Shown: piece after piece, positions 17,201 through 27,078 of the stretch | Layout: every line of letters begins with the position of its first letter | How positions within the stretch are numbered: the stretch's first letter is position 1 | DNA from: Psychrobacter sp. Ps6 | Lineage (GTDB): Bacteria; Pseudomonadota; Gammaproteobacteria; Pseudomonadales; Moraxellaceae | Reading direction: 5' to 3' | DNA length: 64,000 nucleotides | Assembly: GCF_022129235.1 (NCBI RefSeq) | Contig: NZ_JADQAI010000007.1 | Coordinates: forward strand, 1-64,000 | Notes under the pieces: model-generated | The model's database searches: none | Seen by the model: the letters and a program-made list of their open reading frames with translations, nothing else | Told to the model about the DNA's origin: nothing | Position numbers and translations under genes: made by a program

Positions 17201-17884
17201 ATGACAAAATTATCTGAAATTGACTTTGAAACCGCGCTGGATCGGGTCGAATCCGAACCTGATAGTAGTGCCGCCTCCATTTTACGATGTGCCGAAGCGC
17301 TGTTTTCGACTAAAGGTTTTAAAGCAGTTACTACTCGAGATATCGCAAAGGCTTCTGGCAAGAATATCTCCACCATTCACTTTCACTGGCAAAGCAAACG
17401 GTCGCTGTATGAAGCGGTATGTAGAATGCATGCTCGTCAGCTGTTAGCTTTTGTATCTCAAACGGAAGCCGCGATTGCAGATAGCACACTTGAGCCCGCC
17501 CAAGCGTTAGAGCAGTGGATCGATAAAACTTTGGATTTACTCATTGAGAATCCAGCAATTGCTAAGCTAGCGTCACAGAATATCTCGGTACAGAATAACC
17601 CAGAAATGGTGACTTTGTTTGAACATGACATTCAAGTATTGGCACGGTTTCAAGGCTATCTGTCCACATTTCTTGGTCCCGCTGACGATCATACTAAGCC
17701 ATTGCGCCTGTTCACCTTGCTTTATTTTACCATCGGTATGTTTACTGACTCGTCACTACAACAAGCCACGCTTGGCGGGTCGGTTTATGAACAACCAGAG
17801 TTACAACAACAGCTTAAATCGTTTGCAAAAAATCTCGCAATGAGCTTGTTGCAAAAAGATAGCGCACTAACCACTAATTCATAA
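17201..17884 (+). CDS. TetR/AcrR-family repressor of the RND pump
   Basis: This is a 227-residue regulator. The DNA-binding helix-turn-helix lies at about residues 27-73 (ILRCAEALFSTKGFKAVTTRDIAKASGKNISTIHFHW, cited by parts: TTRDIAKASG and STIHFHW). The long C-terminal ligand domain is all-helical and begins near residue 85. The N-terminal 25 residues are acidic and longer than usual. Codon ATG 17201 is the only plausible start; no Shine-Dalgarno precedes it, and it lies at the expected transcription start, so translation may be leaderless. The pump genes follow on the same strand after 90 bases. I infer autorepression and control of the pump, released by an unknown compound. Confidence 0.87.
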   Translation: MTKLSEIDFETALDRVESEPDSSAASILRCAEALFSTKGFKAVTTRDIAKASGKNISTIHFHWQSKRSLYEAVCRMHARQLLAFVSQTEAAIADSTLEPAQALEQWIDKTLDLLIENPAIAKLASQNISVQNNPEMVTLFEHDIQVLARFQGYLSTFLGPADDHTKPLRLFTLLYFTIGMFTDSSLQQATLGGSVYEQPELQQQLKSFAKNLAMSLLQKDSALTTNS

Positions 17885-17974
17885 GCTATTCTGACTAGTA
17901 GCTGTCCAGTGATTGTTTTTGAGTGAACGTTTAAGCGCTGCTTTTATTATTATCCGTATTTATAGAGACCGACT

Positions 17975-19315
17975 ATGAGTGACTTTAAAGACCCTGATAA
18001 TAAGCAAGAACCGACTAGCGGACAGCAAACCAATATTGAGACACCTCAACACGCTGAGCTACCACCGTATCGTCAAACTGATGCCTCATCTAAAAATTCT
18101 CCCGCAAAAATGCCACTGTGGCTCATACCAGCATTGGTTGCGGTGCTGGTGATTGGAGTTGTGCTAGGTAAGTATTGGGGCAGTAGTACAGATGAGTTAC
18201 GAGAGGAGTCGGTAGCCTCTAGTGGTGTGGCAGGTGGCAATGAAGCTGATAGCGCTGCGAGTACGGAGCAGTCTGTCTTGTCAGTAGAAACAGTCAGCCC
18301 AAGCCAAGATGATATCGGTCGCACAATTAGCGCTGATGGCACCATCAACGCCAAAGATATCGCTAATGTCAGTGCAAAAGTCAGTGGTGTGGCTATTGAG
18401 CGTGTATTGGTCGAAGAGGGTGACCGCGTGAGAGCGGGGCAAGTGCTCGCCATGTTTGATACCGATGCGATGGAGCAGCAAGTGCTGCAAGCAGAGGCAG
18501 ACGTGGCAGAGGCAGAAGCCACGCTCGCTAACGCCAGCGCCGATGCGGCCCGCGTATTGCCACTCATCGATATTGACGCCATCAGTAAACAAGAAGCCGA
18601 TCGCTATCGTACCTCTGAGGTGCGTGCCCGCGCAGCGTTGCAAGCGTCTAAAGCTCGTTTAAGTAATCAGCGTTTGACCCTCAACAATGCCACAGTAGTC
18701 GCGCCTGTCAGTGGCATCATCAGTGAAAAAATGATCGAAGTTGGGCAGGTCGCAGGTGGTGATCCATTATTTACGATTATCAAAGGCGGCATATTGGAAT
18801 GGCGAGCAGAGTTAGATCCGAAGCTGATTGGCGATATCAATATTGGTACACCCGTACGAGTCGCTCTACCGGGTAATGATAGTGTGATGGGGCAGGTGAG
18901 CCGTATTGCACCGACGGCAGATAATAATCGCCAAATCACGATTTATGCGAGCCTCGCGGCTAATTCAAAAATCCGCGCTGGCATGTATCAGACTGGTGAG
19001 TTCCTGCTCGGTAGTGCCAGCACCCAAACGATTCCTAATAGCGCTATCGTCAGTAACGATGGCTATGACTATGTGATGCTAGTGACTGATCTGACCACGA
19101 CTGACGGTAAGTCAATGGGACGTATCAAACAACAACGAGTGACCTTAGGCGAGCGACTTGGTGAAAATGTCGCCGTACTAGAGCCATTGCCAAGCGACAG
19201 TCATATTGTGAAGCAAGGCGGTAGTTTCTTAAATGATGGAGATTTGGTACGTATTGTTAATGGTGTGAGCCAAACCAGTACCGCTGTCAATACAGCAGCG
19301 CAGGCACAGTCATGA
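17975..19315 (+). CDS. RND efflux periplasmic adaptor (membrane fusion protein)
   Basis: This is a 446-residue adaptor. After a polar cytoplasmic tail of about 45 residues comes one membrane anchor (LWLIPALVAVLVIGVVLGKY, about 47-66). The lipoyl/barrel-sandwich halves follow (ANVSAKVSGVAIERVLVEEGDRV and later VVAPVSGIISEKM, cited by parts), separated by an Ala/Glu-rich helical hairpin (about 170-235). Beta-barrel and membrane-proximal parts end the protein. It links the inner-membrane pump to an outer-membrane channel. Its stop overlaps the pump start by four bases (ATGA), so the two are translationally coupled. No outer-membrane TolC-type gene is in the operon, so one encoded elsewhere must be used. 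Confidence 0.92.
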   Translation: MSDFKDPDNKQEPTSGQQTNIETPQHAELPPYRQTDASSKNSPAKMPLWLIPALVAVLVIGVVLGKYWGSSTDELREESVASSGVAGGNEADSAASTEQSVLSVETVSPSQDDIGRTISADGTINAKDIANVSAKVSGVAIERVLVEEGDRVRAGQVLAMFDTDAMEQQVLQAEADVAEAEATLANASADAARVLPLIDIDAISKQEADRYRTSEVRARAALQASKARLSNQRLTLNNATVVAPVSGIISEKMIEVGQVAGGDPLFTIIKGGILEWRAELDPKLIGDINIGTPVRVALPGNDSVMGQVSRIAPTADNNRQITIYASLAANSKIRAGMYQTGEFLLGSASTQTIPNSAIVSNDGYDYVMLVTDLTTTDGKSMGRIKQQRVTLGERLGENVAVLEPLPSDSHIVKQGGSFLNDGDLVRIVNGVSQTSTAVNTAAQAQS

Positions 19316-22300
19316 GTCTAAACGTCTCCGCTTACTCGATCAAAAACCCGCTCGTCGCGATATTGCTATTTGTGCTCCTGACACTCGGCGGCACCTATGG
19401 CTTTATGAAAATGAAGGTGCAGCAGTTTCCGGATATCGACCTGCCCGCTGTGGTAGTGACAGTCACGTTGCCTGGTGCCGCGCCCTCGCAGCTTGAAAAC
19501 GATATCGCTAAGAAAATTGAAAACAAACTGACCAGTATCGAAGGCGTAAGTCATATCCGCACCACGTTGCAGACTGGTGCTGCGACAATGGCGACCGAAT
19601 TTGTGTTAGAAAAAGACATTCAAGAAGCCGTCGACGATGTACGCTCTGCGGTGGGTGAGGTGCGTGGCGATCTACCAGCCGCTGCTAACGATCCTATTAT
19701 TACCAAAGTATCTACGGCAGGATTCCCGGTAGTCACGTACTCTGTGGCCTCTGACAATATGAGCGTAGAGGATCTGTCATGGTTTGTGGATGATACGGTC
19801 ACCAAGCGGCTCTCTGATATACCGGGTGTGAGTACCGTTAGCCGTGTTGGCGGGCTTCAGCGTGAGATTACTGTTGCCGCTGATCCGATTGCGCTAAGTG
19901 GTCTAACACTATCCATCTCGCAGCTCTCGCAACAAATCGCGGGCATTCAGCAAGACAGCTCTGGCGGTGAGGCAGAAGTTGGAAATACGACGCAGACGAT
20001 CCGTGTCCTTGGTGCGGTTGAGCGAGCGAATGAGCTTAACGATGTACAAGTCGCGGTTCCCACTGGCGGTACGCAAGCGCTTGGACGGATGGCACAGATC
20101 ACTGATGGCGCCGCCGACCCAAGCTCGATTGCTAAACTTGACGGTAAAACAGTAGTGGCATTTAACATCACTCGCTCGCGCGGTGCCAGTGAGGTCGATG
20201 TCATGGCGCTTGTTGATGATGAGCTTGCCAAGCTGACTGCTGATACTGGCAATATCAGTATCGAAAAAGTCTATGATCGCGCGACGCCCATTGCTGAGGA
20301 TTATGAAGCCTCTCTGCGGATGTTAATCGAAGGTGGCATTTTAGCGGTCGTCGTCGTATTTTTATTTCTACGCAATATTCGAGCGACGATTGTTGCCGCT
20401 GTCGCCTTGCCTTTATCCGTGATCCCTACCTTTTTGGGCATGTATCTTTTCGGCTTCAGCCTCAATATTATCTCGCTATTGGCATTATCACTGGTCATTG
20501 GCGTATTGGTCGATGATGCGATCGTTGAGGTCGAAAACATCATACGACATTTGCGTATGGGTAAAACCCCTTATGAAGCCGCGATGGAAGCAGCTGATGA
20601 GATTGGTCTGGCGGTGGTTGCCACGACCTTTACTTTGATTGCGGTGTTTTTACCAACAGCCTTTATGGGCGGTATCGTTGGACAGTTCTTCCGTCAGTTT
20701 GGTTGGACGGCGGCGTTATCCATTTTTGCCTCGCTCATGGTGGCGCGTTTGATTACACCGATGATGGCGGCATACATACTTCGACCTGAAAAAAACCACG
20801 TCGAGAAGCAAAGCGCGATGATGGGGTATTATCTCAAAATCGTCTCGTGGACATTACATCATCGCTGGCTCACCATGGGAGCAACGCTAGTACTGTTTGT
20901 GGCCTCACTTGGGCTGGTCAAGCTGTTGCCAACTGCCTTTATCCCTGATAACGATATCGATCAAACTCGAGTGGCGATTGAGCTGACACCCGATGTGGCA
21001 TTAGCAGATACAGAGCGGGTGGCTGCGCTTGCCAGTGAGCGTATTTTGGCTATGCCTGAGGTGACGAATATCTTTACCTCGGTGGGAGAGGCACAGGCGT
21101 CGATGGGTGCGTCGGACGGTGGTGGCGTTAAAGCTGAAAATATTGCGGGCTTGGATATCGTACTTGCCCCGCGTGCAGAACGAGGCACCAAGCAAGAAAT
21201 AGAACGCAAAATTAGTAAATTAATGACTGAAGTGCCAGGTGCTCGCTTTACCGTTGGACTATCGAGCGGCGGGGAGAGTGGATATAACTTTTCATTAACC
21301 AGTACCAATCCTCAATTACTCGAACAGACTGCGCAAAAAATCATGACTGAGATACGCGGTTTGCCAAGTGCAGGCGCGGTGACCAGCGATCGCAGTTTGC
21401 CGCGTCAAGAGCTGACGGTGACGCCAGATAGACTAGCGATGGCTGACAAAGGGGTGACGACGCAAGATATTGCGACCACGTTACGTGTGGCGACTGTTGG
21501 CGACTATGAGCAGCGCTTGTCTAAGCTCAATCTTGATACGCGTCAGATTCCTATCGTGGTGCGTCTACCAGATGTTGCCAAGCAAAACGTCAGTCAGTTA
21601 GAAGGACTGTACGTGCCGAGTACCATGCCTGCAGGGCAAGGAGTGCGCGTGGGCGAAGTCGCAGCACTTGATTTTGGTACAGGGCCTGCGCAGATTAGCA
21701 GGCTAGATCGGGAGCGTGCAATTAGCATCACAGTGCAACCAGCAGATGGCGAGTTAGGCGATTTGGTACAAGCGGTCAAATCCGTGCCAACAATGCAGCA
21801 ATTACCGCCTTCGATTACCATCATTGATCAAGGTCAAGCTGAGAACATGGCGGATCTCTTTAGTGGGTTTATCATTGCGATGTCGGTGGGTGTGGTCTGT
21901 ATTTTAGGCGTTCTCATTTTATTATTTGGCCGTTTATTACAGCCATTTACCATTTTGATGGCATTGCCGTTGTCGATAGGCGGTGCGTTTGTGGGTTTGG
22001 TGATTACCAATAGCAGTCTGTCGATGCCGTCGATGATTGGCTTTATTATGCTCATGGGTATCGCAACCAAAAACTCAATCCTACTCGTCGATTACGCGCT
22101 GATTGCTCAGCGCCGAGGGCTGGCGCGTTTTGAGGCCATTATGGATGCCTGTCGCAAACGTGCGCGGCCTATCATCATGACCACCATTGCGATGGGTGCA
22201 GGCATGTTACCCTTGGTCTTTGGCTGGGGCGATGCCGATCCTACGTTTAGACGACCGATGGCAGCAGCGGTATTGGGCGGGCTAGTGACGTCAACGCTAC

Positions 22301-22404
22301 TCAGTCTGGTGGTCATTCCAGTTGTCTATACGTTGATGGACGATGTGTCAGGCTGGTTTGCCAAATGGCTAGTGCCACATGGTAAACAGCGTGATATAAA
22401 GTAG
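19312..22404 (+). CDS. RND-family multidrug efflux permease (HAE1 type)
   Basis: This is a 1030-residue proton-driven inner-membrane pump. It shows the RND layout: a first helix (NPLVAILLFVLLTLGG), a large periplasmic loop (about 35-330), six helices including VGVLVDDAIVEVENIIRH with the two Asp of the proton relay (TM4, about 400), a second periplasmic loop, and six more helices with GIATKNSILLVDYA (about 915). It lacks the longer loops of AcrB. The MFP and permease sequence style is like the MexF/VexF or MdtB-like short HAE1 proteins, but the substrate cannot be predicted. It is the last gene of the tetR-adaptor-pump unit; an araC-type gene follows after 59 bases and may be cotranscribed. 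Confidence 0.94.
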   Translation: MSLNVSAYSIKNPLVAILLFVLLTLGGTYGFMKMKVQQFPDIDLPAVVVTVTLPGAAPSQLENDIAKKIENKLTSIEGVSHIRTTLQTGAATMATEFVLEKDIQEAVDDVRSAVGEVRGDLPAAANDPIITKVSTAGFPVVTYSVASDNMSVEDLSWFVDDTVTKRLSDIPGVSTVSRVGGLQREITVAADPIALSGLTLSISQLSQQIAGIQQDSSGGEAEVGNTTQTIRVLGAVERANELNDVQVAVPTGGTQALGRMAQITDGAADPSSIAKLDGKTVVAFNITRSRGASEVDVMALVDDELAKLTADTGNISIEKVYDRATPIAEDYEASLRMLIEGGILAVVVVFLFLRNIRATIVAAVALPLSVIPTFLGMYLFGFSLNIISLLALSLVIGVLVDDAIVEVENIIRHLRMGKTPYEAAMEAADEIGLAVVATTFTLIAVFLPTAFMGGIVGQFFRQFGWTAALSIFASLMVARLITPMMAAYILRPEKNHVEKQSAMMGYYLKIVSWTLHHRWLTMGATLVLFVASLGLVKLLPTAFIPDNDIDQTRVAIELTPDVALADTERVAALASERILAMPEVTNIFTSVGEAQASMGASDGGGVKAENIAGLDIVLAPRAERGTKQEIERKISKLMTEVPGARFTVGLSSGGESGYNFSLTSTNPQLLEQTAQKIMTEIRGLPSAGAVTSDRSLPRQELTVTPDRLAMADKGVTTQDIATTLRVATVGDYEQRLSKLNLDTRQIPIVVRLPDVAKQNVSQLEGLYVPSTMPAGQGVRVGEVAALDFGTGPAQISRLDRERAISITVQPADGELGDLVQAVKSVPTMQQLPPSITIIDQGQAENMADLFSGFIIAMSVGVVCILGVLILLFGRLLQPFTILMALPLSIGGAFVGLVITNSSLSMPSMIGFIMLMGIATKNSILLVDYALIAQRRGLARFEAIMDACRKRARPIIMTTIAMGAGMLPLVFGWGDADPTFRRPMAAAVLGGLVTSTLLSLVVIPVVYTLMDDVSGWFAKWLVPHGKQRDIK

Positions 22405-22463
22405 TGAGCCGAATAGCGAATAGCAGTATCAATAGGAAGAACGATGCAGGCGGAACACTATAA

Positions 22464-23174
22464 ATGATCAATACACTCTCTATCAGGTCGTATACTCGTC
22501 AAACCCGCGGGCATTCTCATGACTTTCATCAGATTGTGTTGCCACTGCGAGGCGTGATAAATATTGAAGTGGCAAGCTATCGTGGTAAAGTAACGCCAAG
22601 CGAATGTGTCATCGTCAAAGCCAATGAAACGCACTATTTTAATGCCGAAGAGAATGCCAAGTTTATTGTGGTGGACACAGACAGTTTGCCATCACATATT
22701 TTAAATTCAGCACACATTGTTTTTTCGATAAGCGCGCCATTATTGTCATTTTTGGCGTTTTCGGAGAGTCAATTAAAGCATCAGATCAACCCTGATATTG
22801 AAGCATTGATGTTTGCTACCTTCTATAAACTTTTAGCAGAACAAAAGCTGTTTTTTCAATACGACCATAGAATCAGAGCGGTCGTGTCTTATATCACTCA
22901 TAACCTCTCGACAAATCTCACCATAGACGTATTAGCCAATATTGCTTGCTTAAGTCCTACGCAGCTTAAAAAGAACTTCAAGGCGCAAACTGAGCAGACC
23001 TTGACTGAGTACATTACTAAACTCAGAATGCAAAAGGCGCAGGCCTTACTACTACATACAGATTCCCCCGTCTCTATCGTCGCTGAGCTGGTCGGTTATA
23101 CCGATGTCAGTGCGTTTAGCCGCCGATTTTCACAGTATTTCGGTGTTGCTCCTTCCAAATTAAAGCACGTCTGA
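22464..23174 (+). CDS. AraC-family transcriptional regulator
   Basis: This is a 236-residue regulator with an N-terminal cupin-like sensor (GHSHDFHQIVLPLRGVINIEV, cited in parts: HSHDFHQIVLPL and RGVINIEV). The C-terminal AraC DNA-binding domain has two helix-turn-helix motifs (LTIDVLANIACLSPTQLKKNF; SIVAELVGYTDVSAFSRRF, each cited loosely) and ends with the typical FGVAPSKLK. The start has no clear ribosome site. It lies between the pump operon and an EamA exporter on the same strand. The His-rich cupin start suggests metal or small-ligand sensing. Its most likely target is the downstream exporter gene, a common arrangement, but this is inference. Confidence 0.87.
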   Translation: MINTLSIRSYTRQTRGHSHDFHQIVLPLRGVINIEVASYRGKVTPSECVIVKANETHYFNAEENAKFIVVDTDSLPSHILNSAHIVFSISAPLLSFLAFSESQLKHQINPDIEALMFATFYKLLAEQKLFFQYDHRIRAVVSYITHNLSTNLTIDVLANIACLSPTQLKKNFKAQTEQTLTEYITKLRMQKAQALLLHTDSPVSIVAELVGYTDVSAFSRRFSQYFGVAPSKLKHV

Positions 23175-23254
23175 CCTGCCAACAAAACCGTCCTATCTGC
23201 AAAGTATCTCATAACTAGCGTTCTATAATAGTATCATTCACGATAACTTTTGAG

Positions 23255-24202
23255 ATGACCGTTATGTTGCAGATTCAATCTGGTTTGAGCGCAGTACTAT
23301 GTGTGGTAGTCGCCAGTATATTTTGGGGGACGACAGGGACTGCTTCTGCTTTTATACCTGACGTGAGTCCGTTAGGTATCGGGGCGTTTGCCATGGGTGT
23401 AGGCGGTATTTTACTGGTATTAAATGCCAAAAAATACCTAGTCAGCGATAAAGCAAAACTACTGTCTCAGCCGAAAGTTTTACTTATCGGCAGTCTCTGT
23501 GTTGCCATCTATCCTTTGGCTTTTTATTCCTCCATGCGGCTCGCGGGTGTGGCTATCGGCACCGTTATATCCATTGCGAGCGCACCGTTTTTTACCGTCA
23601 TGATGGAGCGTCTGATCAGCAATAAAAATATCACTAGACGCTGGAAGATAAGTTTTACCTTTGGTGGCATTGGCGTTATCTTGCTAACCTTGGGGAAAAC
23701 GCACTATTTGGACGTAACTGTAGCGTCGAGCAATCAGGTGTTGGGCGTGTTGCTCGGATTGGTTGCCGGACTGACCTACGCCACGTACTCGTGGTCAGCG
23801 CACCAAATGATAGAAAATGGGGTCAATGCCAAGTCAGCCATGGCAAGTATGTTTGGTTTGTCAGCCATATTACTGTTGCCGTCATTGCTATTTACAGGTG
23901 ACAACTTATTTTTAGACATTAAACATATCAGTGTTGCGCTATATATGGCCATTGCTCCGATGTTTTTGGGTTACCTACTTTTTGGTCAAGCGTTAAAAGT
24001 GATTGAGGCGAGCCGAGCCACACTCATTACATTGCTAGAACCCATTGTAGCGACCATACTCGCTATCATCATCATTGGAGAAGCTTTCTCTTCTATCGGT
24101 TGGCTAGGGATGGGGCTGATGGTGATCTGTTTATTATTACAAGTCATCAAAATCCCAAAGCCAAAAGTAAATCCAGAAAACCACAGATTACCTATCAGCT
24201 GA
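23255..24202 (+). CDS. EamA-family (DMT) transporter
   Basis: This is a 315-residue inner-membrane protein with ten predicted helices in two EamA halves. The first begins VVVASIFWGTTGTASAF and the second begins VLGVLLGLVAGLTYATYSW. The last helices (LLEPIVATILAIIIIGEAF) carry the typical Glu-Pro of the family. Members export amino acids, metabolites or drugs; the substrate here is unknown. Two possible starts lie nine bases apart (23255 and 23264); a TTGAGATGACC stretch precedes them. It follows the AraC-type gene by 80 bases on the same strand, and a TATAAT-like box (about 23223-23229) may give it its own promoter. Confidence 0.87.
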   Translation: MTVMLQIQSGLSAVLCVVVASIFWGTTGTASAFIPDVSPLGIGAFAMGVGGILLVLNAKKYLVSDKAKLLSQPKVLLIGSLCVAIYPLAFYSSMRLAGVAIGTVISIASAPFFTVMMERLISNKNITRRWKISFTFGGIGVILLTLGKTHYLDVTVASSNQVLGVLLGLVAGLTYATYSWSAHQMIENGVNAKSAMASMFGLSAILLLPSLLFTGDNLFLDIKHISVALYMAIAPMFLGYLLFGQALKVIEASRATLITLLEPIVATILAIIIIGEAFSSIGWLGMGLMVICLLLQVIKIPKPKVNPENHRLPIS

Positions 24203-24417
24203 AGATGCAGGTTGCGGTGGATGAAGGTTAAATGTGAGGACTCAACCGCTATCAAATATGACACTTTGTATTAGCCTAGTCCTAATTTGTTAAATAGGGT
24301 GGTGCGCTCGAACAGCTCTTTGCTATAGTCGTTTTAGTTAACGTTACCAAATAAAGTTTTTATATCTTTTTATCGATATAAACCAGCCTCCATCCATATT
24401 AAAAACAAGGGATAATT

Positions 24418-25419
24418 ATGATTAATGCATATGCAGCAAAAGAGAAAGGTGGCAAGTTTGAACCCTATGAGTACGATCCTGGCACACTAGGCGATCACGA
24501 AGTAGAAATCGAAGTACACAGCTGCGGCATATGCCACAGTGATCTATCAATGTGGCAAAACGAGTGGGGCATGACCGAGTACCCGTTCGTCGGTGGTCAT
24601 GAAGTTGCAGGCAAAGTCCTCAATAAAGGCAAACATGTCAAGCATCTGGAGCTAGGCGACAAAGTCGGACTTGGTTGGCATAAAGGGTACTGCAACGTCT
24701 GCGATCTATGTATCGGTGGCGACCATAACCTATGCCCTGAGCAAGAAGGTACGATCATTAGTAACCACGGCGGCTTTGCAGATAAAGTACGTGCAAAAGA
24801 CACCAGTGTCATTAAAGTCCCTGAAGGCTTAGATTTTAATGCGGTGGGACCACTACTGTGTGGCGGTGTCACGGTGTTTAACCCACTTATAGAGTACGGT
24901 ATCACACCAACATCAAGAGTAGCCGTGATCGGTATCGGTGGCTTGGGTCACCTTGCGTTACAGTTTGCCAATGCATGGGGCTGTGAAGTGACGGCGTTTA
25001 CTAGCGAGTCGAAACTGGAAGAAGCAAAAGAGATGGGTGCTCATCATTCGCTGAATTCAAGAGAAGACAGCGAAATCGAAAAAGTAGCGGGTTCTTTTGA
25101 TTTAATCATCTCAACCGTGAACGTCGATATGAATTGGGAACTTGTCGTCCAGACGTTGAAACCAAAGGGCAAACTACACTTTGTTGGTATATTAGAAGCG
25201 CCGCTAGAGATATCGGCCGCGCCAATGATTATGGCGCAAAAAAGCCTATCAGGCTCACCCGTTGGCTCACCATCGACACTGCGTAAAATGCTAGATTTTG
25301 CGGCGCGACATAATATTCAGCCAGTAACTGAAACCTATAAAATGTCTGAGATTAACGAAGCATTTGAGCGCTTAGAAAGCGGTAATGCTCGCTATAGAGT
25401 GGTGTTAGAAAGAGAATAA
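24418..25419 (+). CDS. Zinc-dependent alcohol dehydrogenase
   Basis: This is a 333-residue medium-chain dehydrogenase of the cinnamyl-alcohol/YahK-like group. The catalytic zinc ligands are in HSCGICHSD (Cys at about 37) and GGHEVAG (His-Glu, about 59-60). The structural zinc loop has Cys-x2-Cys-x2-Cys-x7-Cys ([16 protein letters not shown], about 91-107). The NAD(P) fold has GIGGLGHLA at about 173-181. It should oxidise alcohols or reduce aldehydes; specificity is open. The gene is preceded by a 215-base spacer with an AAGGGAT ribosome site, and it ends at a strong terminator, so it is monocistronic. Confidence 0.9.
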   Translation: MINAYAAKEKGGKFEPYEYDPGTLGDHEVEIEVHSCGICHSDLSMWQNEWGMTEYPFVGGHEVAGKVLNKGKHVKHLELGDKVGLGWHKGYCNVCDLCIGGDHNLCPEQEGTIISNHGGFADKVRAKDTSVIKVPEGLDFNAVGPLLCGGVTVFNPLIEYGITPTSRVAVIGIGGLGHLALQFANAWGCEVTAFTSESKLEEAKEMGAHHSLNSREDSEIEKVAGSFDLIISTVNVDMNWELVVQTLKPKGKLHFVGILEAPLEISAAPMIMAQKSLSGSPVGSPSTLRKMLDFAARHNIQPVTETYKMSEINEAFERLESGNARYRVVLERE

Positions 25420-25467
25420 AAATTGCTAAAAGCTACTAACATTCAAAGGTAGCTAGTTTTTATCATG

Positions 25468-25515
25468 GTAGCGATAGGTCATCTAAAAAATGACGTATCG
25501 CTACTATTTTTTTGT
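25468..25515 (+). terminator. Rho-independent terminator
   Basis: A 9-bp stem (GTAGCGATA / TATCGCTAC) continues after one mismatch into GTCAT / ATGAC, with loop CTAAAAA, followed by TATTTTTTT. It ends the alcohol dehydrogenase gene. A smaller stem (AGCTAC / GTAGCT, 25431-25454, then TTTTTA) lies just before it. Confidence 0.88.
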
Positions 25516-25605
25516 CTAGTATAAACGCTTGAGGCTATTTTTCTTGTTCTATCTGAATTTTTCTATAAAACTTGCGGCAGGTTATGGCGTGTCATACATA
25601 AATTC

Positions 25606-26541
25606 TTAGTTAACCTGCCAATATAACGGCTCGCCATAAACTTCAGCGAAATAATCGATCAAGGTTCTCACATTTAACGATACATGACGCGTATTCGGAT
25701 AGATAGCCGCGATATGCTGAGGCGTCGTTTTGATGGCGGCTTCATACTCAGGCAGTAGCTTCACCAATTTACCACTCTTAAGATGATCACCGATCAACCA
25801 ATCAGGAAATAACACAACCCCCATGCCTTTGAGCGCCGATACCAGTAACGACTCTGCATTGTTTGACATAAGCAATGCAGGGGCGGCAAATGGTGTCCAG
25901 TTTTCATCTTCTGTTTTGAAAAACCAGCGGTTTGGCCCTGATGAGCCTTTATAGACCAAGCATTTATGATGAGCTAGGTCAGATGGCGCTTGTAGTTTAT
26001 CGTGCTTATTTATATATGCTGGAGCGGCTGCAAGGTGATAGGTTTGCTCACCAAAAATACGCGCATGAAAGGACGAATCATTCAATGTGCCAATGCGAAA
26101 AATAACGTCGGTTGCATAATGATGGGGATCCACAAAATCATCAGTGAGCGTCAAATCTATCTGCAATTTGGGATAGCGATGACTCAGTGCTGGTATCCAA
26201 GGTGCGATGTGCCGTTGACCAAAAAACACAGGGGCGTTAATTCTTAATAAACCACCCGGTTCTAAAGTCCTATCTTGCAACTCCTTCTGCGCGGCATTCA
26301 TGCTTTCAGTAATAGCATGCGCGTAGCCCATAAACACGCGTCCCGCCTCGGTGGGAATGACGGCGCGTGTATTACGATAAAAAAGCTGCTGCCCTAGCGA
26401 ATCCTCTAGTTGCTTAATAATACGAGACACTTTTGAAGCAGATACTCCTTCTTTTCGTGCCACGACAGAGAAGCTCTGGGCATTAAAGACGCTGATAAAA
26501 AGCAGTAAGGTTTGTATGCTGATATTGTCGACGTTATTCAT
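25606..26541 (-). CDS. LysR-family transcriptional regulator
   Basis: This is a 311-residue LysR regulator. The winged helix-turn-helix occupies about residues 8-65 (FSVVARKEGVSASKVSRIIKQLE, cited in parts: VSASKVSRIIKQLE). The effector-binding domain begins near residue 95 (GLLRINAPVFFGQRHIAPWIP). The latter opening (LRINAP, then the end-segment Arg-Thr-Leu-Ile-Asp-Tyr-Phe) is that of the CrgA/DsdC-like subgroup that regulates a divergent gene. It is divergent from the two YdcZ genes with 97 bases between starts, so it likely controls them. The inducer is unknown. Confidence 0.9.
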   Translation of the reverse strand: MNNVDNISIQTLLLFISVFNAQSFSVVARKEGVSASKVSRIIKQLEDSLGQQLFYRNTRAVIPTEAGRVFMGYAHAITESMNAAQKELQDRTLEPGGLLRINAPVFFGQRHIAPWIPALSHRYPKLQIDLTLTDDFVDPHHYATDVIFRIGTLNDSSFHARIFGEQTYHLAAAPAYINKHDKLQAPSDLAHHKCLVYKGSSGPNRWFFKTEDENWTPFAAPALLMSNNAESLLVSALKGMGVVLFPDWLIGDHLKSGKLVKLLPEYEAAIKTTPQHIAAIYPNTRHVSLNVRTLIDYFAEVYGEPLYWQVN

Positions 26542-26638
26542 CTGTGCAACTTATGCAAAAGTCATTTCTACATTATAGCGTTTTTCGTGGGTATAGGCTG
26601 CGCTAAACTACGCGGCATTGCACATTGAGGATTGTTTT

Positions 26639-27073
26639 ATGCAGATTTTATTGATACTGGTGGTGGTTTTAGGCGGTATGGGGCTATCGGTCGAGGCTGG
26701 ACTGCTTGGTCCCCTAGGCAGTCAGGTGGGTGAGCTCTGGGCGACGCTCAGTATCTTTGGTGTCGGGGCCGCCTTGACGTTCTTTTTGATGCTATTTTTT
26801 AGTCCGCGAGAGAGTCCATCGTTTTTCTCACAGCCGCCACTGCTATTGATTGGTGGCATTTTGGGGCCTGTCTATGTGGTGGTACTAACAGTCGTCACAC
26901 CCTTCATTGGGATTGCACTGACGATGATTGGCATACTTGCAGGTCAGGTCTTTCAGAGCTTGATCATTGACCACTATGGGCTGTTTGAAACCGAGGAGCG
27001 CAAAATAGATATTAGACGAGTGATTGCGTTAGGTTTCATCATTGCAGCGCTTGTTTTTATGGCAAAGGGGTAG
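26639..27073 (+). CDS. YdcZ-family (DUF606) membrane protein, first of a pair
   Basis: This is a 144-residue membrane protein with about five helices (begins MQILLILVVVLGGMGLSVEAG; ends IALGFIIAALVFMAKG). It has the conserved start of DUF606/YdcZ, a half-size branch of the drug/metabolite transporter superfamily, with Gly-Pro-Leu-Gly-Ser in place of the usual Asn-Gly-x-Leu. The ATG at 26639 has GAGGA eight bases upstream. It is followed after five bases by a second YdcZ gene, so the two products probably pair to form one transporter. Divergent LysR neighbour suggests regulation. Confidence 0.82.
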   Translation: MQILLILVVVLGGMGLSVEAGLLGPLGSQVGELWATLSIFGVGAALTFFLMLFFSPRESPSFFSQPPLLLIGGILGPVYVVVLTVVTPFIGIALTMIGILAGQVFQSLIIDHYGLFETEERKIDIRRVIALGFIIAALVFMAKG

Positions 27074-27078
27074 ATCAC

